From Mongoliimonas terrestris (GTDB lineage: Bacteria; Pseudomonadota; Alphaproteobacteria; Rhizobiales; Pleomorphomonadaceae), in NCBI RefSeq assembly GCF_001927285.1, contig NZ_MSIG01000008.1, positions 1-64,000 of the forward strand: DNA of 64,000 nucleotides. Reading direction: 5' to 3'. Position 1 is the stretch's first letter. Each line of letters starts with the position of its first letter. Both the position numbers and the translations under genes were made by a program. This document shows, piece after piece, positions 46,367 through 56,524 of this stretch. The notes under the pieces are model-generated. The model searched no databases and had not been told where the DNA came from. It saw nothing but the letters and a program-made list of their open reading frames with translations.

Positions 46367-48067
46367 ATGGCACTGCAGAACCCAACCCGTGAGGATTTCG
46401 CCGCCCTTCTCGCCGAGAGCCTGACCGCCTCGGACGTCATCGAGGGTGCCGTGGTCAAGGGCATCGTCGTCGGCATCGAGAAGGACCTCGCGGTCATCGA
46501 CGTGGGCCTCAAGGTGGAAGGCCGCGTTCCGCTCAAGGAATTCGGCGCCCGGGCCCGTGACGGCGAACTGAAGATCGGCGACGAGGTCGAGGTCTACCTG
46601 GAGCGCGTGGAGAATGCGCTCGGCGAGGCCGTCCTCAGCCGCGACAAGGCCCGCCGCGAGGAGAGCTGGGTTCGCCTCGAGGTCGCCTTCGAGAAGAACG
46701 AGAAGGTGGTCGGCCACATCTTCAACCAGGTCAAGGGCGGCTTCACCGTCGATCTCGACGGCGCCACCGCCTTCCTGCCGCGCTCCCAGGTGGACATCCG
46801 CCCGGTGCGCGACGTCGGCCCGCTGATGCACACCCCGCAGCCGTTCCAGATCCTCAAGATGGACAAGCGCCGCGGCAACATCGTGGTGTCGCGCCGCGTG
46901 GTGCTGGAAGAGACCCGCGCCGAGCAGCGCTCCGAGCTCGTCCAGAGCCTGGAAGAGGGTCAGGTGGTCGAGGGCGTGGTCAAGAACATCACCGACTACG
47001 GTGCGTTCGTGGACCTCGGCGGCATCGACGGCCTCCTGCACGTCACCGACATCGCCTGGCGGCGCATCAACCACCCGACCGAAGTGCTGTCCATCGGCCA
47101 GCAGGTCAAGGTGCAGATCATCCGCGTCAACCAGGAAACCCACCGCATCTCCCTCGGCATGAAGCAGCTCGAGGCGGATCCGTGGGACGGCATCGAGGCC
47201 AAGTACCCGGTCGGCGTCAAGTTCCATGGCCGCGTGACCAACATCACCGACTACGGCGCGTTCGTCGAACTGGAGCCGGGCATCGAAGGCCTGATTCACG
47301 TCTCGGAGATGTCCTGGACCAAGAAGAACGTCCATCCGGGCAAGATCGTCGCCACCTCGCAGGAGGTGGACGTGATGGTGCTCGAGGTTGATCCGGTCAA
47401 GCGCCGCATCTCGCTCGGCCTCAAGCAGACCCTGCAGAACCCCTGGGAGGCCTTCCTGGAGAAGCACCCGTCCGGTTCGGTGGTCGAGGGCGAGGTCAAG
47501 AACAAGACCGAGTTCGGCCTCTTCATCGGTCTCGACGGCGACGTGGACGGCATGGTCCATCTCTCCGACCTCGACTGGAACCGTCCGGGCGAGCAGGTGA
47601 TCGAGGAGTTCCAGAAGGGCGACATGGTCAAGGCCGTGGTGCTTGACGTGGACGTCGAGAAGGAGCGCATCAGCCTCGGCATGAAGCAGCTCGGCAACGA
47701 CCCGCTGGAGACGGCTGGCGATCTTCGCCGCAACGCGGTGGTCACCACCGAAGTGCTGGAGATCAAGGAAGCCGGCCTGGAGGTCAAGATCGTCGACACG
47801 GACATCACGGCCTTCATCCGCCGTGCGGACCTGTCGCGCGAACGCTCCGAGCAGCGTCCCGAGCGCTTCGCCGTCGGCGAGAAGGTGGACGCCCGCGTCA
47901 CCCAGTTCGACCGGAAGACCCGCAAGGTCGGTCTCTCCATCAAGGCGCTCGAGATCGCCGAGGAGAAGGAGGCCGTGGCCCAGTTCGGTTCGTCCGACTC
48001 GGGCGCTTCGCTCGGCGACATTCTCGGCGCGGCCCTGAAGGCCCGCCAGGAGGGCGGCGAGGAGTGA
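46367..48067 (+). CDS. rpsA: 30S ribosomal protein S1
   Basis: A 566-residue mRNA-binding ribosomal protein with six S1 repeats, the proteobacterial standard. The first two repeats are the degenerate ribosome-binding pair; the next four carry the RNA-binding pattern, for example VKNITDYGAFVDLGGIDGLL and VTNITDYGAFVELEPGIEGL. The ATG at 46367 has AGGAG before it; earlier in-frame codons lie in the leader. A clear intrinsic terminator follows 50 bp after the stop. Confidence 0.98.
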   Translation: MALQNPTREDFAALLAESLTASDVIEGAVVKGIVVGIEKDLAVIDVGLKVEGRVPLKEFGARARDGELKIGDEVEVYLERVENALGEAVLSRDKARREESWVRLEVAFEKNEKVVGHIFNQVKGGFTVDLDGATAFLPRSQVDIRPVRDVGPLMHTPQPFQILKMDKRRGNIVVSRRVVLEETRAEQRSELVQSLEEGQVVEGVVKNITDYGAFVDLGGIDGLLHVTDIAWRRINHPTEVLSIGQQVKVQIIRVNQETHRISLGMKQLEADPWDGIEAKYPVGVKFHGRVTNITDYGAFVELEPGIEGLIHVSEMSWTKKNVHPGKIVATSQEVDVMVLEVDPVKRRISLGLKQTLQNPWEAFLEKHPSGSVVEGEVKNKTEFGLFIGLDGDVDGMVHLSDLDWNRPGEQVIEEFQKGDMVKAVVLDVDVEKERISLGMKQLGNDPLETAGDLRRNAVVTTEVLEIKEAGLEVKIVDTDITAFIRRADLSRERSEQRPERFAVGEKVDARVTQFDRKTRKVGLSIKALEIAEEKEAVAQFGSSDSGASLGDILGAALKARQEGGEE

Positions 48068-48116
48068 TCCGGCGTCGGGCCTCACGGCCCGACCTGTTCA
48101 CCAGACCCATCATGGA

Positions 48117-48143
48117 GGGTCCGCTTCGGCGGGCCCTTTTTTT
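48117..48143 (+). terminator. Intrinsic terminator of rpsA
   Basis: GGGTCCGC pairs with GCGGGCCC (one G-U pair) over a TTCG tetraloop and is followed by seven T. A second hairpin, GTCGGGCC/GGCCCGAC, lies at about 48074-48093 just after the stop codon. Confidence 0.92.
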
Positions 48144-48924
48144 GTGTCCGGAGCGCCCGCCCGCGATCCGTCATCTTTGACGACACGTCTGCGCCCCGCG
48201 CCGATCGCCTGCTGTATACAAGCAGCCGAGCGGCGCGTTAATCATAATCATTCATCTTAACATCAGTCTACCGGCATGTATCAGCCCTCGGCGGTTGAGC
48301 ATCCGAAGCATTTTATGTTTTATTTATCTCAACCGATGGGTTCGCGTTTCATTTACCAGAAGCGGGACTTCACCGGTCCATTTAAGGCTTGGCCAAGATG
48401 ATCATGTCATCATGGCCTCGTAGCTGATTTGTGCATTCGTTTCTATTGACCGGCGTTTCGCCGCTCGTCCGATCGAGGACGGCTGTTTCAGCGGACCTGA
48501 TCTTCGCGTCTTTTGACGCGTCATGGATTTTGATGACGAAAGCATACTGCGGACCTGTTTGCGCGGACTGAGACTGTTGCCGAGCATGCATACTTGACGC
48601 GGGTGGGACGTGGATGGATACTCTCCATTGTCCCACCCGCACTCGGGTCTGGGCGCATAGACTGGCTTCCTCGTCGAAGCTGGCCCGCCGGCAACGACAT
48701 GATCGTCCGGCACAAGCAGGGCGTCGCTTCGGGCGGCGCCCTTTTGCATCTCTCGCCCCCCTTCCTGCTTGCGTAAGTCCGGTCTGCCGGCGCGCAGTTC
48801 CCGACGGACTGGGCGCCATCGCCCCGCCTCCGGCACCCGACCGCGCGCCGGCGCGGCCGTTCGACTGGTCTAATGCATCGGATCCGGTGTATATCCCCCC
48901 GGTCCCGGAGGGAGCCGCGCCGTC
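48144..48924. other. AT-richer 780-bp gap between rpsA and sppA
   Basis: The stretch at about 48220-48620 is clearly richer in A and T than the rest of the window and has no convincing gene. It includes an 8-bp inverted repeat, CGGTTGAG at 48292-48299 and CTCAACCG at 48328-48335, around an AT-rich 28-base loop, and a small hairpin CGCGTC-TTTT-GACGCG at 48505-48520. Short minus-strand frames exist near 48382-48590, but nothing supports them. It could hold a small RNA or a remnant of acquired DNA. Confidence 0.5.
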
Positions 48925-49878
48925 ATGAGCCTTGATGCCGATCTGATCGTCGACCGCCGCCGCGCCCAGCGCAGGATCGTGTTCTGGCGGGCGGCCACTT
49001 TCCTGGTCCTTGGCCTCACGGTCGCGGGTCTCGGCCTGCTGTTCTGGGCCGGCGACCGGACCGCCTCCGATCACGTGGCGCGCATCACCGTGACCGGCGT
49101 GATCCTGCAGGACCGGGACGTTCTGAAGATGATCGAGCGCATCCGCGAGAGCGACCGGGTGCGCGGCGTGGTGGTGGCGATCGACAGCCCGGGCGGGTCG
49201 ACCACGGGTGGCGAGGGGCTCTATGAAGCCCTCCGGACCCTGGCAAAGGCGAAGCCGACCGTCGCGACGGTCGGCACCCTCGGCGCGTCCGCTGGTTACA
49301 TGACGGCCATTGCGGCCGACCATGTGGTTGCCCAGCGAACCTCCATCACCGGGTCGATCGGCGTCCTCTTCCAGTACGGAAACGTCACCGCGCTGCTCGA
49401 CAGCCTTGGCGTCACGGTCCGGAGCGTGAAATCCGCGCCGCTTAAGGCGGAGCCCTCGCCGTTCACCCCGGGCGAAGTGCCGGGCGCCCGCGAGATGATC
49501 GCCCGCATGGTGGACGACACCTACCAGTGGTTCGTCGACATCGTGGCCGAGCGCCGTGGTCTCGACCGCGCCGAGGCGCTGAGGCTGGCCGACGGGTCCG
49601 TCTACACCGGACGCCAAGCCTTCGAGCTCCGGCTCGTCGACGCCATCGGCGGCGAGGCGGAAGCGGTCTCCTGGATGGAGCGGGAGCGGGGCGTGCCGGA
49701 GGACCTGCCGGTGGTCGACTGGCGTCCGCGCCGCGACCTGACCCTCGCCGGACTGGCGGGCGAGGCGGCCACCTCGGTCGCAAGCGCACTCGGCCTGCCG
49801 GTTTCGATCTTCCGCACGGCACCCGCGCTTGACGGCCTCGTTTCCGTTTGGCAACCTCAACTCTTGGACGGACAATGA
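48925..49878 (+). CDS. sppA: Signal peptide peptidase SppA (short form)
   Basis: A 317-residue membrane-anchored serine protease of family S49 that degrades cleaved signal peptides. A membrane helix lies at residues 22-42 (WRAATFLVLGLTVAGLGLLF). The catalytic Ser is in TLGASAGYM and the general-base Lys in SVKSAPLKAEPSPF. IDSPGGSTTGGE is the conserved oxyanion-side motif. It is the short, single-domain form usual in Alphaproteobacteria. ihfB follows about 250 bp later. GGAGGGAG upstream gives a good ribosome site. Confidence 0.94.
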   Translation: MSLDADLIVDRRRAQRRIVFWRAATFLVLGLTVAGLGLLFWAGDRTASDHVARITVTGVILQDRDVLKMIERIRESDRVRGVVVAIDSPGGSTTGGEGLYEALRTLAKAKPTVATVGTLGASAGYMTAIAADHVVAQRTSITGSIGVLFQYGNVTALLDSLGVTVRSVKSAPLKAEPSPFTPGEVPGAREMIARMVDDTYQWFVDIVAERRGLDRAEALRLADGSVYTGRQAFELRLVDAIGGEAEAVSWMERERGVPEDLPVVDWRPRRDLTLAGLAGEAATSVASALGLPVSIFRTAPALDGLVSVWQPQLLDGQ

Positions 49879-50132
49879 GATTTTCGTCCGCCGATGGCGC
49901 TTGGCCGAACCCTCGGCCGTAACGGCGCCGGCGTCTTTCGGCGGACGTTGCCGTCGCCGGGGCGAAGGTCTGGCGCCGCAGGACGCACCCGAACGCCTGT
50001 CACGGGCATCGGGCCGGTGGCCTCGCCGACCATCCAGGGCCGATGTGGCCCCACGCGGACCATCATTGGCGGCATGACGGACGGGCAGCCGCGGGGGCTG
50101 GTCGGCAACGGTTCGGGGGAGACTGACCTCAC

Positions 50133-50420
50133 ATGATCAAGTCGGAACTGGTGAGCCGCATCGCGGCCCGCAATCCGCATCTCTACCAGCGCGACGTGGA
50201 GAACATCGTCAACACCATCCTGGACAAGGTGGTGGAGGCGCTGGCCAACGGCGATCGGGTGGAACTGCGCGGCTTCGGCGCCTTCTCGGTGAAGAGCCGC
50301 CCGGCGCGCCTCGGCCGCAACCCGCGAACCGGCGAGAAGGTAGAGGTGGACGAGAAGTCCGTCCCCTTCTTCAAGACCGGCAAGGAGATGCGCGAGCGCC
50401 TGAACGGCGACGCCGACTGA
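50133..50420 (+). CDS. ihfB: Integration host factor subunit beta
   Basis: A 95-residue DNA-bending protein that pairs with Ihf[21 protein letters not shown] begins the family, followed by the ribbon arm [20 protein letters not shown] with the intercalating Pro, and ending [17 protein letters not shown]. The length is standard. GGGGGAGAC gives the ribosome site. A 17-bp exact tandem duplication spans the stop codon. It follows sppA and precedes a LapA-type gene, a common neighbourhood. Confidence 0.97.
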   Translation: MIKSELVSRIAARNPHLYQRDVENIVNTILDKVVEALANGDRVELRGFGAFSVKSRPARLGRNPRTGEKVEVDEKSVPFFKTGKEMRERLNGDAD

Positions 50421-50438
50421 TCGGCGACGCCGACTGAT
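50405..50438 (+). repeat. 17-bp exact tandem duplication across the ihfB stop codon
   Basis: cggcgacgccgactgat occurs at 50405-50421 and again at 50422-50438, followed by a partial third copy (cggcgaagtcgac). The first copy holds the last codons and stop of ihfB, so the protein is unchanged. Confidence 0.9.
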
Positions 50439-50669
50439 CGGCGAAGTCGACGGACGGGCGAAGCCGCGAGTTTGGCAGAACCGGCAGAACGGCACGCGGA
50501 ACCACCGGTGCGGCGCGCCGGTTCGTCCTTCGACCCGGATACGCCGGGAGGAGGGCTGGTCGGGACGGGTCCGCGCAGGCTAGTGTCGCGGGGCTCGTGC
50601 CGATGCCGAACCGGCACCGCCGGGATGGATACCGGCGGACGCCGAACGCAGGAAAGGGGACTTCAGGTC

Positions 50670-51020
50670 GTGCGAACCCTCATCTTTCTTCTGATCGGCG
50701 CGCCGATCGCCCTGGTCGTCGTGGCCCTCGCGCTCGTCAACAACCAGCCGGTCACCATCCTGCTCGATCCGTTCACGCCCGAAACGCCTTACCTGACCGT
50801 GACGGTCTCGCTCTACGTGATCTTCTTCGTCACGCTGATGGTCGGCGTGTTCATCGGCGGGATCGCCGTCTGGGCGCGCCAGGGCCGCTTCCGCAAGGCC
50901 GCCCGCCAAAACCGTCGCGAGGCGAGCCGCTGGCGCGGCGAGGCCGAGCGTCTGCGCGAGCAGACCGCCGTCACGCCCGCCGGTCCGGCGCTGCCCGCGC
51001 CCGGCCGCCGCGCCGCCTGA
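50670..51020 (+). CDS. LapA domain membrane protein (DUF1049)
   Basis: A 116-residue inner-membrane protein. The GTG at 50670 is preceded by AGGAAAGGGGAC and gives the family N-terminus RTLIFLLIGAPIALVVVALA (helix 1). VNNQPVTILLDPF is the typical loop, then helix 2 at about 48-70 (LTVTVSLYVIFFVTLMVGVF). A basic helical cytosolic tail follows (RKAARQNRREASRWRGEAER). E. coli LapA works with LapB in control of lipopolysaccharide synthesis; this relation here is inferred. ihfB lies upstream, as in many Proteobacteria. Confidence 0.85.
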   Translation: MRTLIFLLIGAPIALVVVALALVNNQPVTILLDPFTPETPYLTVTVSLYVIFFVTLMVGVFIGGIAVWARQGRFRKAARQNRREASRWRGEAERLREQTAVTPAGPALPAPGRRAA

Positions 51021-51040
51021 CCGGAAGGACCGATCCGGCC

Positions 51041-51991
51041 ATGCGGCACTTCTCAGCCGCCGAAGTGGCGGCGGCCTTGCCGCCGTCCGCCCTCGTGGAG
51101 GCGCTGCGCGACGCGTTTCGAAGCGAGATCGTGACGCCGCTCCGCCATCACCACACCATCGCGCGCGGCAGCGGCGAGGCGGCGACCCTCCTCCTCATGC
51201 CGTCCTGGCATCGGACAGGCGGCTACATCGGCACCAAGCTCGTCAGTGTGTTTCCGGGCAACGGCAGGCGCGGCCTGCCGGCCGTGAACGGCGTCTACGT
51301 GCTGATGGACGGTGACACCGGCGTACCCGTGGCGGTGCTCGACGGCAAGGAGATCACGGTCCGGCGCACGGCCGCCGCCTCGGCGCTGGCGGCCGACTAC
51401 CTCGCCCGGCCCGACGCGCGACGGCTGCTGATGATCGGCGCCGGCGCCATGGCGCCCCACCTGATCGCCGCCCACTGCGCCGTCCGGCCGATCGACACGG
51501 TGACCATCTGGGCCCGCGACCCCGCCAAAGCGGCGGCGCTCGCGCGCGACCTCGACCGGGCGACGCTGCCGCGCCCCTGCGCCGTCGCGGTCACGACCGA
51601 TCTTCCCGCCGCGCTCGCGGACGCCGACGTGGCGAGCGCCGCGACGCTTGCGACCGAGGCGCTGATCCACGGTGGCGATCTGCCACCCGGCATCCACGTG
51701 GACCTGGTCGGCGGCTTCACGCCCGCCATGCGGGAGGCGGACGACGCGGCGGTCCGGCGCGCCTCCGTCTTCGTCGACACGCGCACCGGCGCCACCACGG
51801 AGGCCGGCGACATCGTGCAGCCGTTGCAGGCCGGCGTGATCACGGCGGCCGACATCCGCGCCGACCTGTTCGATCTCGCCGCGGGCCGGCACCGTGGCCG
51901 GGAGACGCCGGCCGAGATCACGCTCTTCAAGTCGGTCGGCACGGCCCTGGAGGATCTCGCCGCCGCCGCCCGGGTGGTCGACGGCCGATGA
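51041..51991 (+). CDS. Ornithine cyclodeaminase/mu-crystallin family protein
   Basis: A 316-residue NAD(P)-dependent enzyme. The core Rossmann motif MIGAGAMAPHLIAAH is near residue 127, with GTKLVSVFPGN and LDGKEITVRRTAAASALAA as substrate-side motifs of this family. Members include ornithine cyclodeaminase, alanine dehydrogenase and delta1-pyrroline-2-carboxylate reductase; I cannot decide which. The start ATG 51041 follows the LapA-type stop by 20 bp with GGAAGGA between. It overlaps the next gene by four bases (ATGA). Confidence 0.88.
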   Translation: MRHFSAAEVAAALPPSALVEALRDAFRSEIVTPLRHHHTIARGSGEAATLLLMPSWHRTGGYIGTKLVSVFPGNGRRGLPAVNGVYVLMDGDTGVPVAVLDGKEITVRRTAAASALAADYLARPDARRLLMIGAGAMAPHLIAAHCAVRPIDTVTIWARDPAKAAALARDLDRATLPRPCAVAVTTDLPAALADADVASAATLATEALIHGGDLPPGIHVDLVGGFTPAMREADDAAVRRASVFVDTRTGATTEAGDIVQPLQAGVITAADIRADLFDLAAGRHRGRETPAEITLFKSVGTALEDLAAAARVVDGR

Positions 51992-52659
51992 CGGCCGGGG
52001 CGACGCCGACAAGGCTTCCGGTGGACGTCCTGGTGACGGAGGCGGTCGGTGGCCCGGCCGTGGCCACGCTCCTTTTCGCCCACGGCGCCGGCGCGCCCAT
52101 GGACAGCGCCGCCATGACGGCTTTCGCCGGAGCCTTTGCGGACGCAGGCCTTCGGGTGGTGCGCTACGAATTCCCCTACATGGCTGCGCGGCGCTCCGGG
52201 TCCAAACGGCCGCCGCCGAAGGCCGAGACGCTCGTGCCGGCCTGCGCCGCCGCGCTCGCCCAACTGCTCGCCACGGTCGACGGGCCGGTTCTTCTCGCGG
52301 GCAAGTCCCTCGGCGGGCGCGTGTCGGTGCTGACCGCCGGCGATGCCCTTGACGCCCGGGTGCGCGGCGTCGTGGCGATCGGCTATCCTTTCCACCCGCC
52401 CGCCAAACCGGAAGCGACGCGGTTGGTGCCGCTTCAGACCGCCTGCCTGCCGGTGCTGGTGCTCCAGGGAACGCGCGATCCGTTCGGGACCTGCGAGGAG
52501 GTGGCTGACTACGCGTTGCCCGAGGCCGTGTCGCTGACCTGGTTCGAGGATGGCGACCACGACCTGAAACCCCGGCGCACGTCCGGCTTCACGGCGGACG
52601 ACCACCGACGGGCGGCGGCGACCGTGGTGCGCGCCTTCGTCAACAGGGTTTGCGGCTGA
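51988..52659 (+). CDS. Alpha/beta hydrolase of the KANL3/Tex30 (dienelactone hydrolase-like) group
   Basis: A 223-residue predicted hydrolase. LLFAHGAGAPMDSAAM holds the oxyanion region, AGKSLGGRV the nucleophile Ser, GTRDPFG the Asp and DGDHDLKP the His, so the triad is complete. Substrate unknown. It starts in an ATGA overlap with the ornithine-cyclodeaminase-like gene, so the two are translationally coupled. Some relatives are annotated as esterases or as DUF-type hydrolases. It is convergent with hslO. Confidence 0.87.
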   Translation: MTAGATPTRLPVDVLVTEAVGGPAVATLLFAHGAGAPMDSAAMTAFAGAFADAGLRVVRYEFPYMAARRSGSKRPPPKAETLVPACAAALAQLLATVDGPVLLAGKSLGGRVSVLTAGDALDARVRGVVAIGYPFHPPAKPEATRLVPLQTACLPVLVLQGTRDPFGTCEEVADYALPEAVSLTWFEDGDHDLKPRRTSGFTADDHRRAAATVVRAFVNRVCG

Positions 52660-52748
52660 TCGCCGGACTCGTTTTGGACAGGTCTCGTCGCCATGCCGTC
52701 GTGACCGGACGCGCGTGCGCCTGATCCGGTCGTACAGCGTCCGGCCCT

Positions 52749-53894
52749 TCAGCGGACGGTCGGTTCGTCGTCCTCGGGGGACGTCCGGTCGCCATCGGTC
52801 GCGTCCGGGGCGGTCGGCCCGGCGCCGCCCTCGGCGGCCGTGTCCACGCCCGACAGGTCGCCGCCCGCCGAGCCATCGTCCGCCGCCACGTTGTTCTCCT
52901 CCGCCGCGTCGAAGTCCGTCGGGTCGAAGTCATAGACCGTGGAGCAGAACTCGCACGTGACGGTGATGCGCGCGTCCACGGTCATGTCGCGGCGCTCTTC
53001 AGGCGTAAAGGTGCGCAGCATGTCGTCGATGCGCTCGCGCGAGCAGCGGCAACGCTCCTGAAGCGGCTGGCGGTCGAAGACGCGCACGCCGCGCTCATGG
53101 AACAGGCGGAACAGGAGGCTTTCCGCGGACACCGCCGGATCGGTGAGTTCCACGTCCTCCACCGTCTCCACCAGCACGCGCGCCTCGGTCCAGGCGTCGT
53201 CGTCCTCCACCTGGTCGGCGAACGGGTCGCTGCCGTCCGGCGCGTCGCCGGGATGGAGGTCGCGCACGCGTACCCGGTCCTCCGACTCCGGCAGGAACTG
53301 GACGAGGATGCCGCCGGCACGCCATTCCCGGCGCGGCTCGTGGCCCGGGTCGCGGGTCACCAGTTCGCCGACGGCGAGCCGCACGCGGGTGGGGATCTGC
53401 TCCGACTGGGCGAAATACTGGTGCGCCGCGTCCTCCAGCGACCGGCCGTCGAGCGGCACGACGCCCTGGTAGCGGCTGGTGTACTGGCCCTGGTCGACCG
53501 TCATTGCGAGGTGGCCCTTGCCGAGCAGATCCTCGGGCCGGTCCATGCCGGCGGCGACCGAGGCCAGCACGGCCTCCCGGTCGAACCGGGCGCAGGCGCG
53601 CAGCCGGTCGGGCGTCTCGAAGTCCACCACCAGCATGTGGACGGGCCCGTCCGACTGGGTCTGGACGATGAAGCGGCCCTCGAACTTTAACGAGGTGCCG
53701 AGCAGCGCCGTCAGCGCCACCGCCTCGCCGAGCAGGCGGGAGACCGCCGGCGGGTAGTCGTGGCGGCCGATGATGGTGTCGAGCGCCGCGCCCAGATGCA
53801 CCACGCGCCCGCGGGCGTCGAGCCCCTCCACCTGGAACGGCAGAACGCTGTCGTCGCCGGCCGCCACCGGGCCGGCCGCAAGCTGGTCAGTCAT
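52749..53894 (-). CDS. hslO: Redox-regulated chaperone Hsp33
   Basis: A 381-residue cytosolic holdase that is turned on by oxidation. The N-terminal domain starts at DSVLPFQVEGLDARGRVVHL, with EAVALTALLGTSLKFEGRFI. The zinc switch cysteines are present as CRCSRER and, 30 residues later, CEFCSTVYDF, so the redox control is intact. The C-terminal 50 residues are an acidic low-complexity extension (DDGSAGGDLSG onward) not found in E. coli. The ATG overlaps the argF stop by one base (TGATG), so it is translated with argF; argD-argF-hslO is a frequent rhizobial order. Confidence 0.95.
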   Translation of the reverse strand: MTDQLAAGPVAAGDDSVLPFQVEGLDARGRVVHLGAALDTIIGRHDYPPAVSRLLGEAVALTALLGTSLKFEGRFIVQTQSDGPVHMLVVDFETPDRLRACARFDREAVLASVAAGMDRPEDLLGKGHLAMTVDQGQYTSRYQGVVPLDGRSLEDAAHQYFAQSEQIPTRVRLAVGELVTRDPGHEPRREWRAGGILVQFLPESEDRVRVRDLHPGDAPDGSDPFADQVEDDDAWTEARVLVETVEDVELTDPAVSAESLLFRLFHERGVRVFDRQPLQERCRCSRERIDDMLRTFTPEERRDMTVDARITVTCEFCSTVYDFDPTDFDAAEENNVAADDGSAGGDLSGVDTAAEGGAGPTAPDATDGDRTSPEDDEPTVR

Positions 53895-54826
53895 CAGCCA
53901 ATCGCTCCCAGGCACCAGGCCAGGATGCCTTTCTGGGCGTGCAGGCGGTTCTCCGCCTCGTCGAACACCACCGACTGGGGGCCGTCCATCACGCTCGCCG
54001 TCACCTCCTCCTCGCGGTGCGCGGGAAGGCAATGCAGGAAGATGGCGTCCTTGGACGCCGCCGCCATCAAACGATCGTTCACCTGATATGGTTTCAGGAG
54101 GTTGTGACGGCGCTCGCCGTCCGCGTCGCCCATGGAGACCCAGGTGTCGGTCACCACCGCGTCGGCCCCGTCCACCGCCGCAAAGGGGTCGGTGGTCACC
54201 TCCACGGTGGCGCCGTTGGCCCGGGCCCAGGCGACCGGCGCCTCGCGCGGCGTGAGCTCCGGCGGCGTGGCGATGCGCAGGGTGAAGTCGAAGCGGGCCG
54301 CCGCGTGCACCCAGGAGGCGAGCACGTTGTTGCTGTCGCCGGACCAGGCGACGGTGCGGCCCTTGATGGGGCCGCGGTGTTCCTCGAACGTCATCACGTC
54401 GGCCATGATCTGGCACGGGTGGGAGAGCCGCGTCAGGCCGTTGATCACCGGCACGGTGGCGTTCTCGGCCAGCTCCGTCAGCGCCGCGTGGTCGAGAATG
54501 CGGATCATGATGGCGTCCACATAGCGCGACAGCACGCGGGCGGTGTCGGCGATGGTTTCGCCGCGGCCGAGCTGCATCTCGTCGCCGGTGAGCATCAGCG
54601 TCTCGCCGCCGAGCTGGCGCATTCCCACGTCGAAGGAGACGCGCGTGCGGGTGGAGGGGCGCTCGAACACCATGGCGAGCACCTTGCCGTCGAGCGGGCG
54701 CTCCCCGCGCCGGCCGCCCTTCAGCGCCGATTTCATGGCGAGGCCGCCGTCAAGGATGCGCCGCAGCTCCGTGGCCGGGACGTCGGTGAGGTCGAGGAAA
54801 TGCCGGGGGCCGGTTTGCATGGTCAT
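53894..54826 (-). CDS. argF: Ornithine carbamoyltransferase
   Basis: A 310-residue enzyme of arginine synthesis that makes citrulline from ornithine and carbamoyl phosphate. The carbamoyl-phosphate motif [15 protein letters not shown] lies near residues 54-68, [15 protein letters not shown] supplies further phosphate contacts, and the ornithine-binding [13 protein letters not shown] is near the end. Length is standard. It starts 15 bp after the argD stop and is coupled to hslO. All key residues are kept. Confidence 0.97.
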   Translation of the reverse strand: MTMQTGPRHFLDLTDVPATELRRILDGGLAMKSALKGGRRGERPLDGKVLAMVFERPSTRTRVSFDVGMRQLGGETLMLTGDEMQLGRGETIADTARVLSRYVDAIMIRILDHAALTELAENATVPVINGLTRLSHPCQIMADVMTFEEHRGPIKGRTVAWSGDSNNVLASWVHAAARFDFTLRIATPPELTPREAPVAWARANGATVEVTTDPFAAVDGADAVVTDTWVSMGDADGERRHNLLKPYQVNDRLMAAASKDAIFLHCLPAHREEEVTASVMDGPQSVVFDEAENRLHAQKGILAWCLGAIG

Positions 54827-54841
54827 CGCTCCCGCCCCCCT

Positions 54842-56059
<1,218 letters not shown>

Positions 56060-56174
56060 GGCCTACCTCTGCGAACGGACGACGATCCAGGCGTGAACCC
56101 TGGCGGGGCCTTCCGAACCCGCCAGAAAACGGTAGGCCGCGCCCCCATTTCCGGCAGGCGCGGCCCCTGTCCCA

Positions 56175-56203
56175 TATACCATGAACGACGGCTTGACTGT
56201 CAA
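56175..56203 (-). promoter_or_regulatory. Promoter of argD-argF-hslO
   Basis: On the minus strand a perfect -35 TTGACA (56203-56198) is followed after 17 bases by GGTATA (56180-56175); TATATG two bases further is an alternative -10. The argD start codon is about 115 bp downstream. Confidence 0.5.
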
Positions 56204-56231
56204 TGCTGTGGGCCCGCGGGGGCATTGGATC

Positions 56232-56493
56232 GATTCATCTGCCTGTCTTCTTGCAACACTCGAGGCGAGCCAAGATTCGGTGTTCTGACAAGTGCTGCCG
56301 AAACGCCACGATATTTGGGGAAAAGTGGATCTTCGGGATCGCCCCGCGACCGCCGGCATTGCCTCCGAGTCTAGGGGTATTATAGATTCACCATAACGGC
56401 CACGAGATGTCGTGGTCAGGAACAGTCATCGGTTCATGTGCGCGCTTACCCAAGCGTATCCGGAGTGTCGTCCGGGCGCGTGAACCGGGATTC
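56232..56493. promoter_or_regulatory. Cluster of five GANTC (CcrM methylation) sites upstream of gcrA
   Basis: GATTC at 56232, 56274, 56385 and 56489 and GAGTC at 56367 fit GANTC, the CcrM methylation target. Five sites in 262 bp exceed the roughly one expected by chance. GcrA itself acts on promoters with methylated GANTC, so self-control is possible. Confidence 0.6.
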
Positions 56494-56524
56494 TGCCGAT
56501 GCGGCACGAGCAAGGGATGAGGCC

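Larger units (their letters stand above)
56060..56524. other. Divergent regulatory region between argD and gcrA
   Basis: There is no gene in these 465 bp. The left part holds the argD promoter (56175-56203, minus). The right part is AT-richer and contains five GANTC sites in front of gcrA. Confidence 0.7.

Noticed and set aside
48238..48260. Possible CtrA site (two TTAA)
   Set aside because: The two TTAA boxes are separated by 15 bases, not 7.
48382..49875. A 497-codon minus-strand frame
   Set aside because: Most of it is antisense to sppA; the remaining 68 codons in the AT-rich gap have no support.
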